DNA from: Hymenobacter ruricola
GTDB lineage: Bacteria; Bacteroidota; Bacteroidia; Cytophagales; Hymenobacteraceae
Reading direction: 5' to 3'
Assembly: GCF_015694525.1 (NCBI RefSeq)
Contig: NZ_JADQDM010000003.1
Span: 372,001-436,000, forward strand
DNA length: 64,000 bases
Shown: positions 18,308 to 27,391 of the stretch, in pieces
Layout of the letters: each line of letters opens with the position of its first letter
Numbering within the stretch: position 1 is the stretch's first letter
Program-made: the position numbers and the translations under genes
Notes under the pieces: generated by a model
What the model was told of the DNA's origin: nothing
What the model saw: the letters and a program-made list of their open reading frames with translations, nothing else
Database searches by the model: none

Positions 18308-19891
18308 TCAGTGCAGCGTCTGCGGGCGCGACGGTTGGGTTTCTGTCGGCTGCCGCGGGTCGTCCAGCAGCTTGACCAAGGCCCGTTTTCCTGCTTCGTT
18401 GCCCGGGTTTAGGGCAATGGACTGCCGGTACATTTGAATGGCTTCGGTTCTTTTTCCGGCCAGCGCCAGCCCTTCGCCGTAGCTGTCGTAGGTATTGAAG
18501 CTCGCCGGGAACAGCAGAATGTTCGTGCGGAGCACTTCCAGCGCCAGCCGGTGCTCTTGGTCGAACGCTGCCGTGTGCAGCAACTGCAGCCCCAGACTGT
18601 TGAGGTCACTTTCTCGGAGAACGTAGTGGATGGAATCGGCCTTCAGCTCCTGCCATTTGCAAAAGGCTGCGTCGGCCCCTTGCGCAACCAGCGTGCGGCC
18701 GTACACCGGCCCCAACGATTGGCGGCGGGCAACCGTGGGCTGGTGCTGCAGCAGGTTCAGCGCGTTCAGCCCCGCCCGGTAAAGGCCGCGGTGAAAGGCA
18801 TTGTCGAACAGGACGACGGTTTGCCGGTGGGTGAGGTCCCGCAGAAAAATGCTCAGGGCGCCCGGCTGCCCGCCCGTGTGCCCGACTACTTGGCTCCCGG
18901 CGCTATCCAGGAAGAGCATCCACCCCAGGCCGTAGGAAGTTTGGCCGAGCCCCAGGTCCGCCACGGCGGCGTGGCCGGAAAGCAGTTTGGTGGGCGTAAA
19001 GGCTTCCGCCAACGTCGCCGCTTTCAGCAAGCGGCCCTGGTAGAGCGCGTCATCGAACCGGAGCATGTCGGCCGGAGTGGTCGTAACGTTGCCCTGGCCC
19101 ACGAAGCCGCTGGCCCCGTGCAACCGCCAGTGGTACTTGGCCAGGCTGTCCACGTTTTGCAGGCGGGCAGAGTACAGGTAAGGGTACTCGTAGTTGGCGG
19201 CCCGGTGCTCGTCCGCCACGCGCGCCGGGTCGGCTGAGAAGTAGGTGTCCTTCATCCCGACCGGGCCGAAAATGTGCTTTTGTACATAGTGCTGAAACCG
19301 CAGGCCGGAAGTTTCTTCGACGAGCAGGGCCAGGAGCAAATAATTGGTGTTGGAGTACTCCCACTTCTCGCCGGGCCGGCTCCCCAGCGGCTTCTTCCAT
19401 TTCTTTAAGGCCGGCAGCACGTCCTGATTCGTAAAGACTTTGCCAGGATTGGCGTCCATCTGCGCCTCGTAAAGCTCGTAATCGGGCAGGCCGGAGGTGT
19501 GCGAAAGCAACTGCCGAATGGTGATGGCCGAATACGGAAACTCCGGCAGGTATTTCTTCAGCGGCTCATCCAGCGCGAGTCGGCCCCGGTCCCGAAGCTG
19601 GAGCACGGCCGTGGCCGTAAATACCTTCGCCACCGAGGCAAGGGCAAACCCGGTGCGGCGGTCGTTGGCCTGCGCGGGCGCGAAGCGGGCGAAGCCGAAG
19701 GACTGCTGATAAATAGGACGCCCCTGCCGGGCAATAAGCACGCTCCCGTTCAGCTCTTCGTGCTGCGCTAAGGAGCGGAACAGGCTGTCCAGGCGCCCCG
19801 TGGCGCGGTCCTGGCCATGGGCGTTGGTGGCGGGCCAGGCCAGGAGAGCGAAAAGCAAAAAGTCCGTGAAATAGTGGGTGACTTTTTTCAT
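18308..19891 (-). CDS. Serine hydrolase (beta-lactamase fold) with TPR tail
   Basis: From the ATG at 19891 this is a 527-residue protein with a signal peptide (THYFTDFLLFALLAWPATNAHG); the frame extends to 19936 without a better start. The nucleophile motif is SVAK in FALASVAKVFTATAVLQL. HTSGLPDYELY and the YSNTNYLLLALLVEETSG loop fit the class C serine hydrolase / beta-lactamase superfamily. A GHTGGQPGALS element matches the KTG-like third motif (HTG). The last about 110 residues form a TPR-like tail (LRTNILLFPASFNTYDSYGE, YRQSIALNPGNEAG). That tail closely resembles the free-standing fragment at 28106. It is probably periplasmic. The substrate is unknown. Confidence 0.85.
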   Translation of the reverse strand: MKKVTHYFTDFLLFALLAWPATNAHGQDRATGRLDSLFRSLAQHEELNGSVLIARQGRPIYQQSFGFARFAPAQANDRRTGFALASVAKVFTATAVLQLRDRGRLALDEPLKKYLPEFPYSAITIRQLLSHTSGLPDYELYEAQMDANPGKVFTNQDVLPALKKWKKPLGSRPGEKWEYSNTNYLLLALLVEETSGLRFQHYVQKHIFGPVGMKDTYFSADPARVADEHRAANYEYPYLYSARLQNVDSLAKYHWRLHGASGFVGQGNVTTTPADMLRFDDALYQGRLLKAATLAEAFTPTKLLSGHAAVADLGLGQTSYGLGWMLFLDSAGSQVVGHTGGQPGALSIFLRDLTHRQTVVLFDNAFHRGLYRAGLNALNLLQHQPTVARRQSLGPVYGRTLVAQGADAAFCKWQELKADSIHYVLRESDLNSLGLQLLHTAAFDQEHRLALEVLRTNILLFPASFNTYDSYGEGLALAGKRTEAIQMYRQSIALNPGNEAGKRALVKLLDDPRQPTETQPSRPQTLH

Positions 19892-19974
19892 AGCCGTTTT
19901 CGTTTTTGACTTAAAACCGGTTTGTTTCAGGACCACGAAAAGCCCCGGCGGCCTGCGCTATCGGCTGCAGGCCG

Positions 19975-21396
19975 CTACTTGAGCCAACTGCTGTAGATGG
20001 TCCGGGCGATGCTGTAAAAGGAGTCGATGGAATGGTCCCCGGTATTGGTGAGCAGCACGATGCCCGCTTCTAACTCCGGGTAAATCAGCAGCAGTGACGT
20101 GAAGCCGTCGGTGCCGCCGTCGTGCGACCAGCGCAAATGGTGCCCCGTTTTCGTGGTGGAGATGCCCCAGTTCAGCCCCGCCCCGGCCTGGGCGGTGCCA
20201 AACGTGAGCTGGTGCGAGAGCTGCGCCGCAGCCCGGTGGCGGTCCAACTGCCCGCGCACGTACAGCAGCATGTCGTGCGGGGTGGACCGGATGCCGCCGG
20301 CGGGCTCGGCCAGCCGGTTGCGCCAATACGCCGTGCGGTTGCCTTCCACGTCGTAGCCCGCGGCGTAGCGCGACAGGTCCCTCTTAGCCACCGCAATGGC
20401 GCTGTGCCTCATGCCGTAGGGCCGAAAAATGTATTGCTTGAGCAACTGCTCGTAAGGGGCGCGGTAGGCCTTTTCTAAAATCAGTCCTTCCAGCCCCACC
20501 GCGAAATTGGAATACGCCCGCCGCACGCCCGGCAGCGTATCCGGCCGCACGCTGAGCAGCAGCTGGCGCACCAGCGCGTCGTCAACCAGCAGGCCCGGGG
20601 CGAACGGGTCCTGGCCGGTGCCGGGCAGCGGGGGCTCGGAGGGCAGCCCGGAAGTGTGATTGCTGAGGTGCACCACGCGAACGGGGGCACCCGCGTACTG
20701 CAAATCGGGGTACTGCCCCGCCACGTATTGCCGCACGTCATCCTGCAGGCGCACCTTGCCGTCCAGCACCGCCTGGGCCAGCAGCGTGCCGGTGAAGGTT
20801 TTGGTGACGGAGCCTATTTCGTAGATGGTGCTGGGCGTGGGCAAAACCCCGGAGCCTTTTTCCGTTTCCCCGAAGTCGTACACGTGCAGCTGCCCGCCAA
20901 CCAACACCCCGACGGACAGGCCCGCGACGTTCGCGTTGCTCATGTACTCCGTCACGGCCCGCTGCACCACGCTATCCAAATGCGTTTTCAGCGGGTTGTC
21001 GCTCAGAAATCGGGTTCGGGTCCTGACAATTGGCAATTTGTAGAACGAGAGGCCCAACGAGCGGTACACCCGCGGGCCCGTGGCCGACACGCTCAATTGA
21101 AGCGACCGTTTAGCCAGTCGCAACCGATATAAGGCGCCCGTGCTGTCGAAGGAAATCAGTTCCGAGACCGTGATTCTGCCGAAGTCCTTCGTTGCGGCAA
21201 GTAAGCCGGTCAGCTGGGCCTCGCTCACCTCCGCCCGGAACGTGGCATTGCCCATCGCATAAATCCCTTGCCAGTCGCCGCGGTTGAGTTTGGCCACGAT
21301 GCTGTCCTTTAGCACGTCGTGCGCCCCAATGGCAGCTTGTTGAGCAGGTGCGGATAAGGCGATGAGAAACAGTGAAATGCAGAAAAAGAGCTTCAT
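19975..21396 (-). CDS. Serine hydrolase with N-terminal DUF3887-like domain
   Basis: 473 residues with the signal peptide MKLFFCISLFLIALSAPAQ. Residues 30-110 (IVAKLNRGDWQGIYAMGNATFRAEV ... LTGLLAATKDFGRI) resemble a DUF3887-like helper domain. The catalytic domain follows, with SVTK in YEIGSVTKTFTGTLLAQAVLD, the loop YSNFAVGLEGLILEKAY, and HDGGTDGFTS in the position of the third motif. Its sequence style is close to that of the gene at 6701. It sits 83 bases upstream of the serine hydrolase at 18308 on the same strand, so they may form one transcript with it. Confidence 0.83.
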   Translation of the reverse strand: MKLFFCISLFLIALSAPAQQAAIGAHDVLKDSIVAKLNRGDWQGIYAMGNATFRAEVSEAQLTGLLAATKDFGRITVSELISFDSTGALYRLRLAKRSLQLSVSATGPRVYRSLGLSFYKLPIVRTRTRFLSDNPLKTHLDSVVQRAVTEYMSNANVAGLSVGVLVGGQLHVYDFGETEKGSGVLPTPSTIYEIGSVTKTFTGTLLAQAVLDGKVRLQDDVRQYVAGQYPDLQYAGAPVRVVHLSNHTSGLPSEPPLPGTGQDPFAPGLLVDDALVRQLLLSVRPDTLPGVRRAYSNFAVGLEGLILEKAYRAPYEQLLKQYIFRPYGMRHSAIAVAKRDLSRYAAGYDVEGNRTAYWRNRLAEPAGGIRSTPHDMLLYVRGQLDRHRAAAQLSHQLTFGTAQAGAGLNWGISTTKTGHHLRWSHDGGTDGFTSLLLIYPELEAGIVLLTNTGDHSIDSFYSIARTIYSSWLK

Positions 21397-21512
21397 TTTA
21401 AGGACAGATAAGTGACAGTAAAATCTGGGTTTTCCACGGGCGGCGGGCTCAGACTGAATTACTTGGTCCGGGCGCTACGGTACCGCCGCCCGCGCGCCGG
21501 GTGGCCCGGGCG

Positions 21513-23978
21513 CTATAGCCCGCCGGCCCGGCGCTTTTCGTCGCCGGCCGTATCGGCGCGGCGGGTGGGGGGTAGTTGGTCGTTGCCGAGGCGGTAGCTG
21601 AAGGCCAGCGTGGCTGCCCGGGTGTCGCGGCGAATGGCGATGTACTCGGCGTAGGTGCCGTAGGTAGAAGTCACCCGGGCGCGGTTGGTGTAGAGCAGGT
21701 CGGTCACGTTCAGCTTAAAGGTGCCCCGGCCCTTCCAGAGTCGTTTTTGGGCCCCGGCGGTCAGCTCGCCGGTGGCCCGCGTCACCGAAAACCCCGACAC
21801 GGCCGGCGACTGGTAGCGGGCGCTCAGGTCCAGGCCCCAGTCCCGGGGCAGTGTCACCGTGTGGGTGCTGGTGAGTAGCAGCGCGAGCCGGCCCCGGTTC
21901 AGGCGCGTGTCAGCCAATTCCCCCGTGTATTGGTCGTAGAACAGCACCGCGCCGTTGTCTATGGCCCAGCCCTTGCACGGGGCCACGGGCACGCTGAGGG
22001 TGAGGTCGAGGTAGTGCTCCGCGCGCAGGTTGACGGGACGGATAACGAGGGGCTGGCCACTGGCCGAAGTGGCCGGCTGGGTTACCAGTACGAACGGATT
22101 CTGGGTGTTGCTGTAGCTCAGGGCCAGGCTGTACTGCTGCAAAAAGGTGTGCGTCAGCTCGGCCACGTAGCTGGTTTGGGGCAGCAGGCCGGCATTGCCG
22201 GAGCGGAACGTGGTGGCGTTGAGGTACACCCGAAACGGGTTGAGGTCGTCGTAGCTGGGCCGGTCGAGGCGGCGGCTGAGGGCCAGGGCCAGCTCGTGCC
22301 GGGCCGAGAGCTTGTAGGAGAGGGACGCGCTGGGAAACAGCTGGAAATACTGCCGCTCGAAGCTTTCGTTGCCCACGGCCTGCACGCCCCGGGCCGTGGT
22401 TTGCTCCCCGCGCAGGCCCGCCCGCAGCGTGGCTTTGGCGCCCGCTTGCTCCACGCTGACATAGGCCGCGTCGACACGCTCCTCGTAGCGAAACCGGTTG
22501 GTTTGGGCGGGGTCCACGGTGGTCACGCCGTCCAGCGTTTGCCAGAACACCACGTCGTTGTCCGAGCTTACCTGGCTGATTTTGGCCCCCGCACTCAATT
22601 GCCGGCGGCGGGCCAATGGGTGCGTGTAGTCGAGTTGGGCCGTGCGCAGCGTGAGTTGGCCGGCTTGGTCGCCGGTGAGCCGACGCGGCGCGGCCGGGGC
22701 TTCGGGCAGCGCGGTGAGGCCCTGCTGCCGGGTGGTGCGAAACGAGGCGTAGTTGACATCGGCCGCCAGGCTGGGCCCGGTGCTGGAATCGGCAAAGGCG
22801 TGCCGCAGGTTCAGGTTGCCGGCCACAGTGGGCGCGGCCGTGCGCCGGTAGGTGTCGGATTGCAACGCGGCGAGGGGGCGCTGCGCGGCATCGCGCAGGG
22901 TCAGCGCGTTGGTGCCTTCGGCGGCGCTGGTACTGGCCAAGCCGTTGGCCGCCACGCCCAGCGTCGTGCGGGCCGAGAGGTCGTAGTCGAGCCCGACTTT
23001 CCAGCTGTGCGCGCGGGTGCGGGTGGCGCTGTAGTCTTCCTGGTCGGTGCGGCTGCCGGCCTGGCCGGGGGCGAAGAAGTCGCGCCGCAACACGGCCCGC
23101 ACGTAGTTGCCCAGGTCGGCGTAGGTGTACGTGCCGAAGCCATTCATCGGGCCCCGGCGGTGGTTCAGGCTCAGGCCGGCGCTGTACCGGCCGAATGTGC
23201 CGCGCCCGTAGCTCAGGTTGGCCGTGCCGTTGGTGCCCTGGCGCTGGTCTTTTTTCAGGGCAATGGCGATAATGCCGGCCCCGCCCTGCGCGTCGTAGCT
23301 AGCTGGAGGATTATTAATCAGCTCAATGCTTTTGAGTTGCTCGGCCGGCAGGGTCCGCAGGTAGTCGGCCAGCTCGGTGCCGCTCATGGCCTGGCGCTTG
23401 CCGTCGATGAGCACCAGCAGGCCCTGCTTACCGCGCAGGGCCAGGTTGTCGCTGCCGTCCACCGTCACGCCCGGCGAGCGGCTGAGCACGTCCAGGGCCG
23501 TGTTGCCGGCGGCCAGCGTGCTGCCTTCCACGTTCACCACCGTGCGGTCGGCCAGGTGCTCAAACAGCGGCTTTTGGCCGAGGACGGTCACTTCTTCCAG
23601 GGCCGTGGCGGCGCTGGGCACCAGGGCCACCGGCGGTAGGAGCAGGCCCGCGGCCGGCAACTCAAACGGCGCCGACCAGTACCGCGCAAACCCCACTTGG
23701 GTCACCGACACCAAGTAGCGTCCGCCCGGCGCCGCGGCCAGTTGGAAAGCCCCGGCCGCGTCGCTGTAGTCCGACTTCACCAGTGTCGAATCGGTGGCGC
23801 GGTGCAGCGTAGTAGTAGCTAGTTCCACTGCCCCGCCCTGGGCGTCGCGCACCACGCCGCGCACCACGGCCTGCCCCTGGGCCGTGAGGGGCAGCGCCGC
23901 CAGCAGCCCCAGCCAAAGGCCCCGCCGCACCCCGCGAATGGCAGACAACAAATTGAATGACAGCGCTGATGTATTCAT
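21513..23978 (-). CDS. Outer-membrane beta-barrel receptor with carboxypeptidase-like N-domain
   Basis: From the ATG at 23978 (MNTSALSFNLLSAIRG) this is an 821-residue protein with a signal peptide. The N-terminal domain VVRGVVRDAQGGAVELATTTLHRATDSTLVKSDYSDAAGAF is the CarboxypepD_reg-like fold common in Bacteroidota TonB-dependent proteins. A plug-like domain follows (LTGG-free but with VNVEGSTLAAGNTALDVLSRSPGVTVDG and GKRQAMSGTELADYLRTLPAEQLKSIELINNPPASYDAQGGAGI). The rest is a barrel of the outer-membrane-protein beta-barrel family 3 type (PSASLSYKLSARHELALALSRRLDRP). It lies directly downstream of the BlaR1-like gene. Importing or signalling cargo is unknown. Confidence 0.85.
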   Translation of the reverse strand: MNTSALSFNLLSAIRGVRRGLWLGLLAALPLTAQGQAVVRGVVRDAQGGAVELATTTLHRATDSTLVKSDYSDAAGAFQLAAAPGGRYLVSVTQVGFARYWSAPFELPAAGLLLPPVALVPSAATALEEVTVLGQKPLFEHLADRTVVNVEGSTLAAGNTALDVLSRSPGVTVDGSDNLALRGKQGLLVLIDGKRQAMSGTELADYLRTLPAEQLKSIELINNPPASYDAQGGAGIIAIALKKDQRQGTNGTANLSYGRGTFGRYSAGLSLNHRRGPMNGFGTYTYADLGNYVRAVLRRDFFAPGQAGSRTDQEDYSATRTRAHSWKVGLDYDLSARTTLGVAANGLASTSAAEGTNALTLRDAAQRPLAALQSDTYRRTAAPTVAGNLNLRHAFADSSTGPSLAADVNYASFRTTRQQGLTALPEAPAAPRRLTGDQAGQLTLRTAQLDYTHPLARRRQLSAGAKISQVSSDNDVVFWQTLDGVTTVDPAQTNRFRYEERVDAAYVSVEQAGAKATLRAGLRGEQTTARGVQAVGNESFERQYFQLFPSASLSYKLSARHELALALSRRLDRPSYDDLNPFRVYLNATTFRSGNAGLLPQTSYVAELTHTFLQQYSLALSYSNTQNPFVLVTQPATSASGQPLVIRPVNLRAEHYLDLTLSVPVAPCKGWAIDNGAVLFYDQYTGELADTRLNRGRLALLLTSTHTVTLPRDWGLDLSARYQSPAVSGFSVTRATGELTAGAQKRLWKGRGTFKLNVTDLLYTNRARVTSTYGTYAEYIAIRRDTRAATLAFSYRLGNDQLPPTRRADTAGDEKRRAGGL

Positions 23979-24103
23979 ATAGCTTGAAAATGCGTGGGCA
24001 GTACGCCGCCAGGCGACCGGCCGGGCCGGACATGGCAAAGCCGGTCAGCAGAAAAACTGCCTACTGCGTGAGAAAGAAAAACAGGGGCGAAGCGGGTGGG
24101 TAG

Positions 24104-25927
24104 CTACTCGTTGAGCGTGATGTGCACGGAGCCGACTACCTGACCAGTGGCGTCGGTGGGCACCCGCAGCCGGGCGCGGTACCGCGCGGCCACGGCCGCC
24201 GGTTGAGCCTGGCCGTTCACCGCCAACTCAGTGCCTTTGAAGAGCAAATCGGCGACGGTAGCCGTGGGCGGGAGCAGCCCATTCCGGCGCAACTCCCGCA
24301 GGATGTCGCGGGTCTGGGCTTCGGATACCGGCTCCATCCGGGCACTGGGTGCCCGAGGCTGGCTTGTGGCATGGCGGACCGTCGCTTGGCGGGCCGCGTC
24401 CGCTTTACGGGCGGCTTCCTGCCGGTTCAGGGCGGCCTGGGCCAGGTTTCGGTGCGCCTCCGCCATTTTGCGCTCGGCCTCTTGCTGGTTCAGGGCCGCC
24501 CGCGCGTCGGCTTGCCGGGCTCGTTCGTCGCTGTTGTCGGCGGTGAGAGGGGGCAGGCGGGTGGTGAGGGGCGACAAGGTCGGCAACCGCTTGCTGCGGG
24601 CAGCATCCGCGGCGGCCAATGCCTTCTGGCGAGCAACCGATTCTTGAAACCGGGCAGCCTGCGTGGTTGAAGCATTTCGCTGGGCTGAGGTCCGTTGGGG
24701 CGACTTCGGCTTATCCGGCTGCGGTTGCGGGGTTTGTTCAGGAAGGAGACGGGCGGAAGCGCTACGCCCCGCGATTAGTGTCGGCGTAGCGGCCACGGAG
24801 CTTGTCGGAACCGAGGTCGTTGCACTCGACTGGTTGGCGGCCAAGGGTGCGCTGCCGGGCAATGCCGCGCCCAGCGATGCCATCGTGCTGCCGGCCAACA
24901 AGGCCAGGCCGCCCATCACCACCACGGCCGCGCCGAAGCCCTCGGCAAAGGTGGGGGCGGTGGGCGCGTGTTGCACCAGCCGCCGCACGCGCCCCAGCAG
25001 GGAGCCGTTGGGGCCGGCGGCGGCCAGGGCCAGCCGGGGCCGGGTCGCCGCGTAGTTCAGCTCGGCCACGGCCGCCAAGGCCTGGGCCAGCAGCCGGGCG
25101 TCGCCGTGGAGGCGGGTCGCTACGTCGTCGCAGCAGTTTTCGCGCTCGGTGCGCAGGCTGGCCGCTAAGAACCACACCGCCGGATGATAGAAAAACAGCG
25201 TTTCCGCCACCGATTGCAAGAGGTTGAACAGGTAATCCCGGCGCAGCACGTGGGCCAGTTCGTGGGCCAGAATCATTTCCAGCTCGGGCGTGGGCAGCCC
25301 CGTGGCCAGCCCCATGGGCAGCAGCACCACCGGGCGCAGCACCCCCACGACCACCGGCGACGTCACCAGCGCCGAGACCAGCAGGCGCACCCGTTGCCCC
25401 AGTCCGGCCCGTCGGGCCAGATCGTCGAGCCACTCCTGCCAGGCCGCGGGCAAGGCCGCCACGCGGTAGTGGCGCAGGCGCTGCACATAGGCCAGTTCGC
25501 CCAGCAACCGCAGCAGCATGGCCACCAGGCCCAGCAGCCACCCGCCAACCAACAGCGGCAGGTGGCGCTCCACGTAGCCACTGCCCGCGTCAACCAGCTG
25601 CCGCAGGCCGGAGGACTCGGCCGGTGCGGCTTGCGTACGCAAGTCTTTTCTAAACTCCTCGCTGCGCGGTTCGATAGCCGTGGCAACAGCTGGTGAGCCC
25701 AGACTGGCCGCGTAGTAACGCCCGAACGTGAGACCCGCCAGGGCCAGCATGGCTACGAGGGCCGCCGCCGCCACGCGGTAGCGCACCACAGCCGCGTGGC
25801 GGTGTAGCAGCATCAGCAGCACGGCGGCCAGCAGGCCCACCAAGGTGCCCTGCCACAGCGAGTGGAGGAGCGTAAAGCCCAGGGCCCGCAGCAGGGCCGG
25901 CGGCAGCAGGTCAGCGAGCGAGTTCAT
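24104..25927 (-). CDS. BlaR1/M56-family membrane metallopeptidase
   Basis: 607 residues. The N-terminal half has at least three or four transmembrane segments (TLLHSLWQGTLVGLLAAVLLML, AAAALVAMLALAGLTFG, LLVGGWLLGLVAMLLRL). The zinc-peptidase motif HELAH lies near residue 222 in EMILAHELAHVLRRDYLFN, followed by SVAETLFFYHPAVWFL, which fits BlaR1/MecR1-type M56 peptidases. The long C-terminal part is rich in Gln, Ala and Glu (SVARQKALAAADAARSK, QEAERKMAEAHRNLAQ), with coiled-coil character, and replaces the penicillin-binding sensor domain of classic BlaR1. Its ATG overlaps the BlaI gene by 17 bases. It should sense a periplasmic signal and inactivate BlaI. Confidence 0.88.
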   Translation of the reverse strand: MNSLADLLPPALLRALGFTLLHSLWQGTLVGLLAAVLLMLLHRHAAVVRYRVAAAALVAMLALAGLTFGRYYAASLGSPAVATAIEPRSEEFRKDLRTQAAPAESSGLRQLVDAGSGYVERHLPLLVGGWLLGLVAMLLRLLGELAYVQRLRHYRVAALPAAWQEWLDDLARRAGLGQRVRLLVSALVTSPVVVGVLRPVVLLPMGLATGLPTPELEMILAHELAHVLRRDYLFNLLQSVAETLFFYHPAVWFLAASLRTERENCCDDVATRLHGDARLLAQALAAVAELNYAATRPRLALAAAGPNGSLLGRVRRLVQHAPTAPTFAEGFGAAVVVMGGLALLAGSTMASLGAALPGSAPLAANQSSATTSVPTSSVAATPTLIAGRSASARLLPEQTPQPQPDKPKSPQRTSAQRNASTTQAARFQESVARQKALAAADAARSKRLPTLSPLTTRLPPLTADNSDERARQADARAALNQQEAERKMAEAHRNLAQAALNRQEAARKADAARQATVRHATSQPRAPSARMEPVSEAQTRDILRELRRNGLLPPTATVADLLFKGTELAVNGQAQPAAVAARYRARLRVPTDATGQVVGSVHITLNE

Positions 25928-26330
25928 CGGGCGAGGGGTTGGGGGTGGCGTCCGGGGCGGGGGCGGTCTGGTTGAGCAGGGCGCGAATCTGGTCCAGTTC
26001 CTCGCGGGTGTTCTGGCCCTTGCCCAGGGCCCGTAGCACCAGCTTCAGGGCCGAGCCGCCGAAGGCCGACTGCACGAGCCGGTCGAGCAGCTGCGTTTGG
26101 GTTTCCTCCTCGTGCACGGCCGGGCGGTAGGTATGCGGCCAGGTGCTCTCGTCGCGCAGCACAAGGCCCTTGTCCAGCATGAGCTGCAGCCACTTCAGGG
26201 TGGTGGTGTAGCCCACCTCGCGCTGCTGGCTCAGTTGCTCGTTGACCAAACGGACGTTGGCCGGGCCGTGCTGCCAGAGCACTTGCAGGATGGCCAGTTC
26301 CGAATCAGTAGGTTTGGGTAAATCAGGCAT
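25911..26330 (-). CDS. blaI: BlaI/MecI-family repressor
   Basis: 139 residues, the usual size. The winged helix appears as PTDSELAILQVLWQHGPANVRLVNEQLSQQREVGYTTTLKWLQLMLDKGLVLRDES, which is characteristic of the BlaI/MecI/CopY family. The C-terminal dimerisation part ends in a poorly conserved Pro-rich tail. It overlaps the BlaR1-like gene downstream. Three palindromes of the TTACGAA-type half-site lie 20-97 bases upstream of its start, so autorepression of the pair, and possibly of the downstream genes on the same strand, is expected. Confidence 0.9.
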   Translation of the reverse strand: MPDLPKPTDSELAILQVLWQHGPANVRLVNEQLSQQREVGYTTTLKWLQLMLDKGLVLRDESTWPHTYRPAVHEEETQTQLLDRLVQSAFGGSALKLVLRALGKGQNTREELDQIRALLNQTAPAPDATPNPSPDELAR

Positions 26331-26349
26331 AAATGGCAGTGGCTAAAAT

Positions 26350-26426
26350 TTACGAATACTTTCGTAATTCAAAGATATACGAAGAAGTTCGTAACCTGTG
26401 CATGATTTACGAAATTATTCGTAAAT
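26350..26426. promoter_or_regulatory. Triple BlaI-type operator and promoter
   Basis: Three inverted repeats share the half-site TACGAA with a 4-base spacer: operator 1 at 26350-26367 (TTACGAA/TTCGTAA), operator 2 at 26378-26393 (TACGAA/TTCGTA), operator 3 at 26405-26426 (ATTTACGAA/TTCGTAAAT, perfect 9-base arms). Their centres are 27 and 30 bases apart. Between operators 1 and 2, reading on the minus strand, TATCTTTG (26370-26377) matches the Bacteroidota -7 element TAnnTTTG. Repressor binding at operators 1 and 2 would cover it. BlaI family binding is inferred from position and symmetry. Confidence 0.8.
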
Positions 26427-26474
26427 TTTTTAAATTAAACCTATCGGTCTATTCTTTTTACGATTATTCTCTCT

Positions 26475-26492
26475 GTTACTTCTTGAAGTAAC
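26475..26492. other. Perfect 8-bp palindrome between divergent signals
   Basis: GTTACTTC TT GAAGTAAC is a perfect inverted repeat in an AT-rich stretch. Nearby, CTAAC AGATA GTTAG (about 26498-26512) is another symmetric site. Both could be regulator sites or weak hairpins. They differ in sequence from the BlaI-type operators. Confidence 0.35.
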
Positions 26493-26669
26493 AATTGTCT
26501 AACAGATAGTTAGCCGCAAATTTGCTAACGGGCGCACCAGGCTTTCCTGGCTAGCCAGTGGCTTTTGCGGTTATTAAACAGGACGGTTGCTGGGCTGATT
26601 ACTTGTCAAACATCTAAATCGAAGCAGCCGCCTGAACCGTGTTGACCGAGAGGGAGCTGGCATTTTGTT

Positions 26670-27239
26670 CTACTCACCGCCCCTTGACGGTTGGCCGCCC
26701 AGACGCTCACCGTCCGTTTCTAGGATGGCGAAGGAGTAGTTATCCACCCAATTGCCCCGGATGGGCAGTACCTGGCGCTTACGGCCTTCCCTTGTCATGC
26801 CAACTTTCTCCAGCACCCGAATTGAGGCCGCGTTTTCCACGGCGCAGCCCGCTTCAATACGGTGCAGGTGCAACTCGCGAAATCCGAATTGTATTAGCTC
26901 GGTCAATGCTTCGGTCGCAAACCCCTGGCCCCAATGAGTTGGCAATAATTTGTACCAGACCTCCGCATTTTTAAACGTAGGCTTACCGAAGTTGAGGGCA
27001 ATCAATCCCATGAAATCACGGCTTCCTAAACGCTCAACACCGAAAACGTAGCCTACGCGGGGAGTGGCCAACTGTTGAGTAAGCCAACCCTGCAGCAACT
27101 GATTAGTCGTTTCCAGGCTGTCAGGAATGCCTAGCGTATTGAACTCATCTACTTCGGGCAAGGAGTTCAACCGGTGAATGGGCGCTAAATCGGCCTGGGA
27201 TAATTCCCGCAGGCGTAAACGGGCGGTCAGAAGTTCCAT
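26670..27239 (-). CDS. GNAT acetyltransferase, RimJ/RimL type
   Basis: 189 residues. The profile is that of acetyl-CoA-dependent GNAT enzymes of the ribosomal-protein-acetylase/antibiotic-acetylase branch: LTARLRLRELSQADL at the start, then GLIALNFG, the acetyl-CoA-binding WYKLLPTHWGQGFATEALTELIQFGF and AGCAVENAASIRVLEKVGM. The protein should acetylate an amine in the cytoplasm. It is a stand-alone minus-strand gene; the next gene is 150 bases away. Confidence 0.85.
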   Translation of the reverse strand: MELLTARLRLRELSQADLAPIHRLNSLPEVDEFNTLGIPDSLETTNQLLQGWLTQQLATPRVGYVFGVERLGSRDFMGLIALNFGKPTFKNAEVWYKLLPTHWGQGFATEALTELIQFGFRELHLHRIEAGCAVENAASIRVLEKVGMTREGRKRQVLPIRGNWVDNYSFAILETDGERLGGQPSRGGE

Positions 27240-27391
27240 TTTCTAAGAGTAGTTGAACAAGATTGTTTGTCATTGTCAATGAGGCGGAGACTGGGCTCCC
27301 TACTTAGGCCTTAGATAGAGGCTTCGCAGTGGTGCACCTTACCGCCGGTAGCACATTGCTGCGGCTTCTCCCGGCACGGCGACCTCCAGCC

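Noticed and set aside
21930..23639. 569-codon plus-strand frame opposite the outer-membrane receptor
   Set aside because: Antisense shadow of the receptor gene; composition is Gly/Gln/Arg/Val-biased, with no signal peptide or motif.
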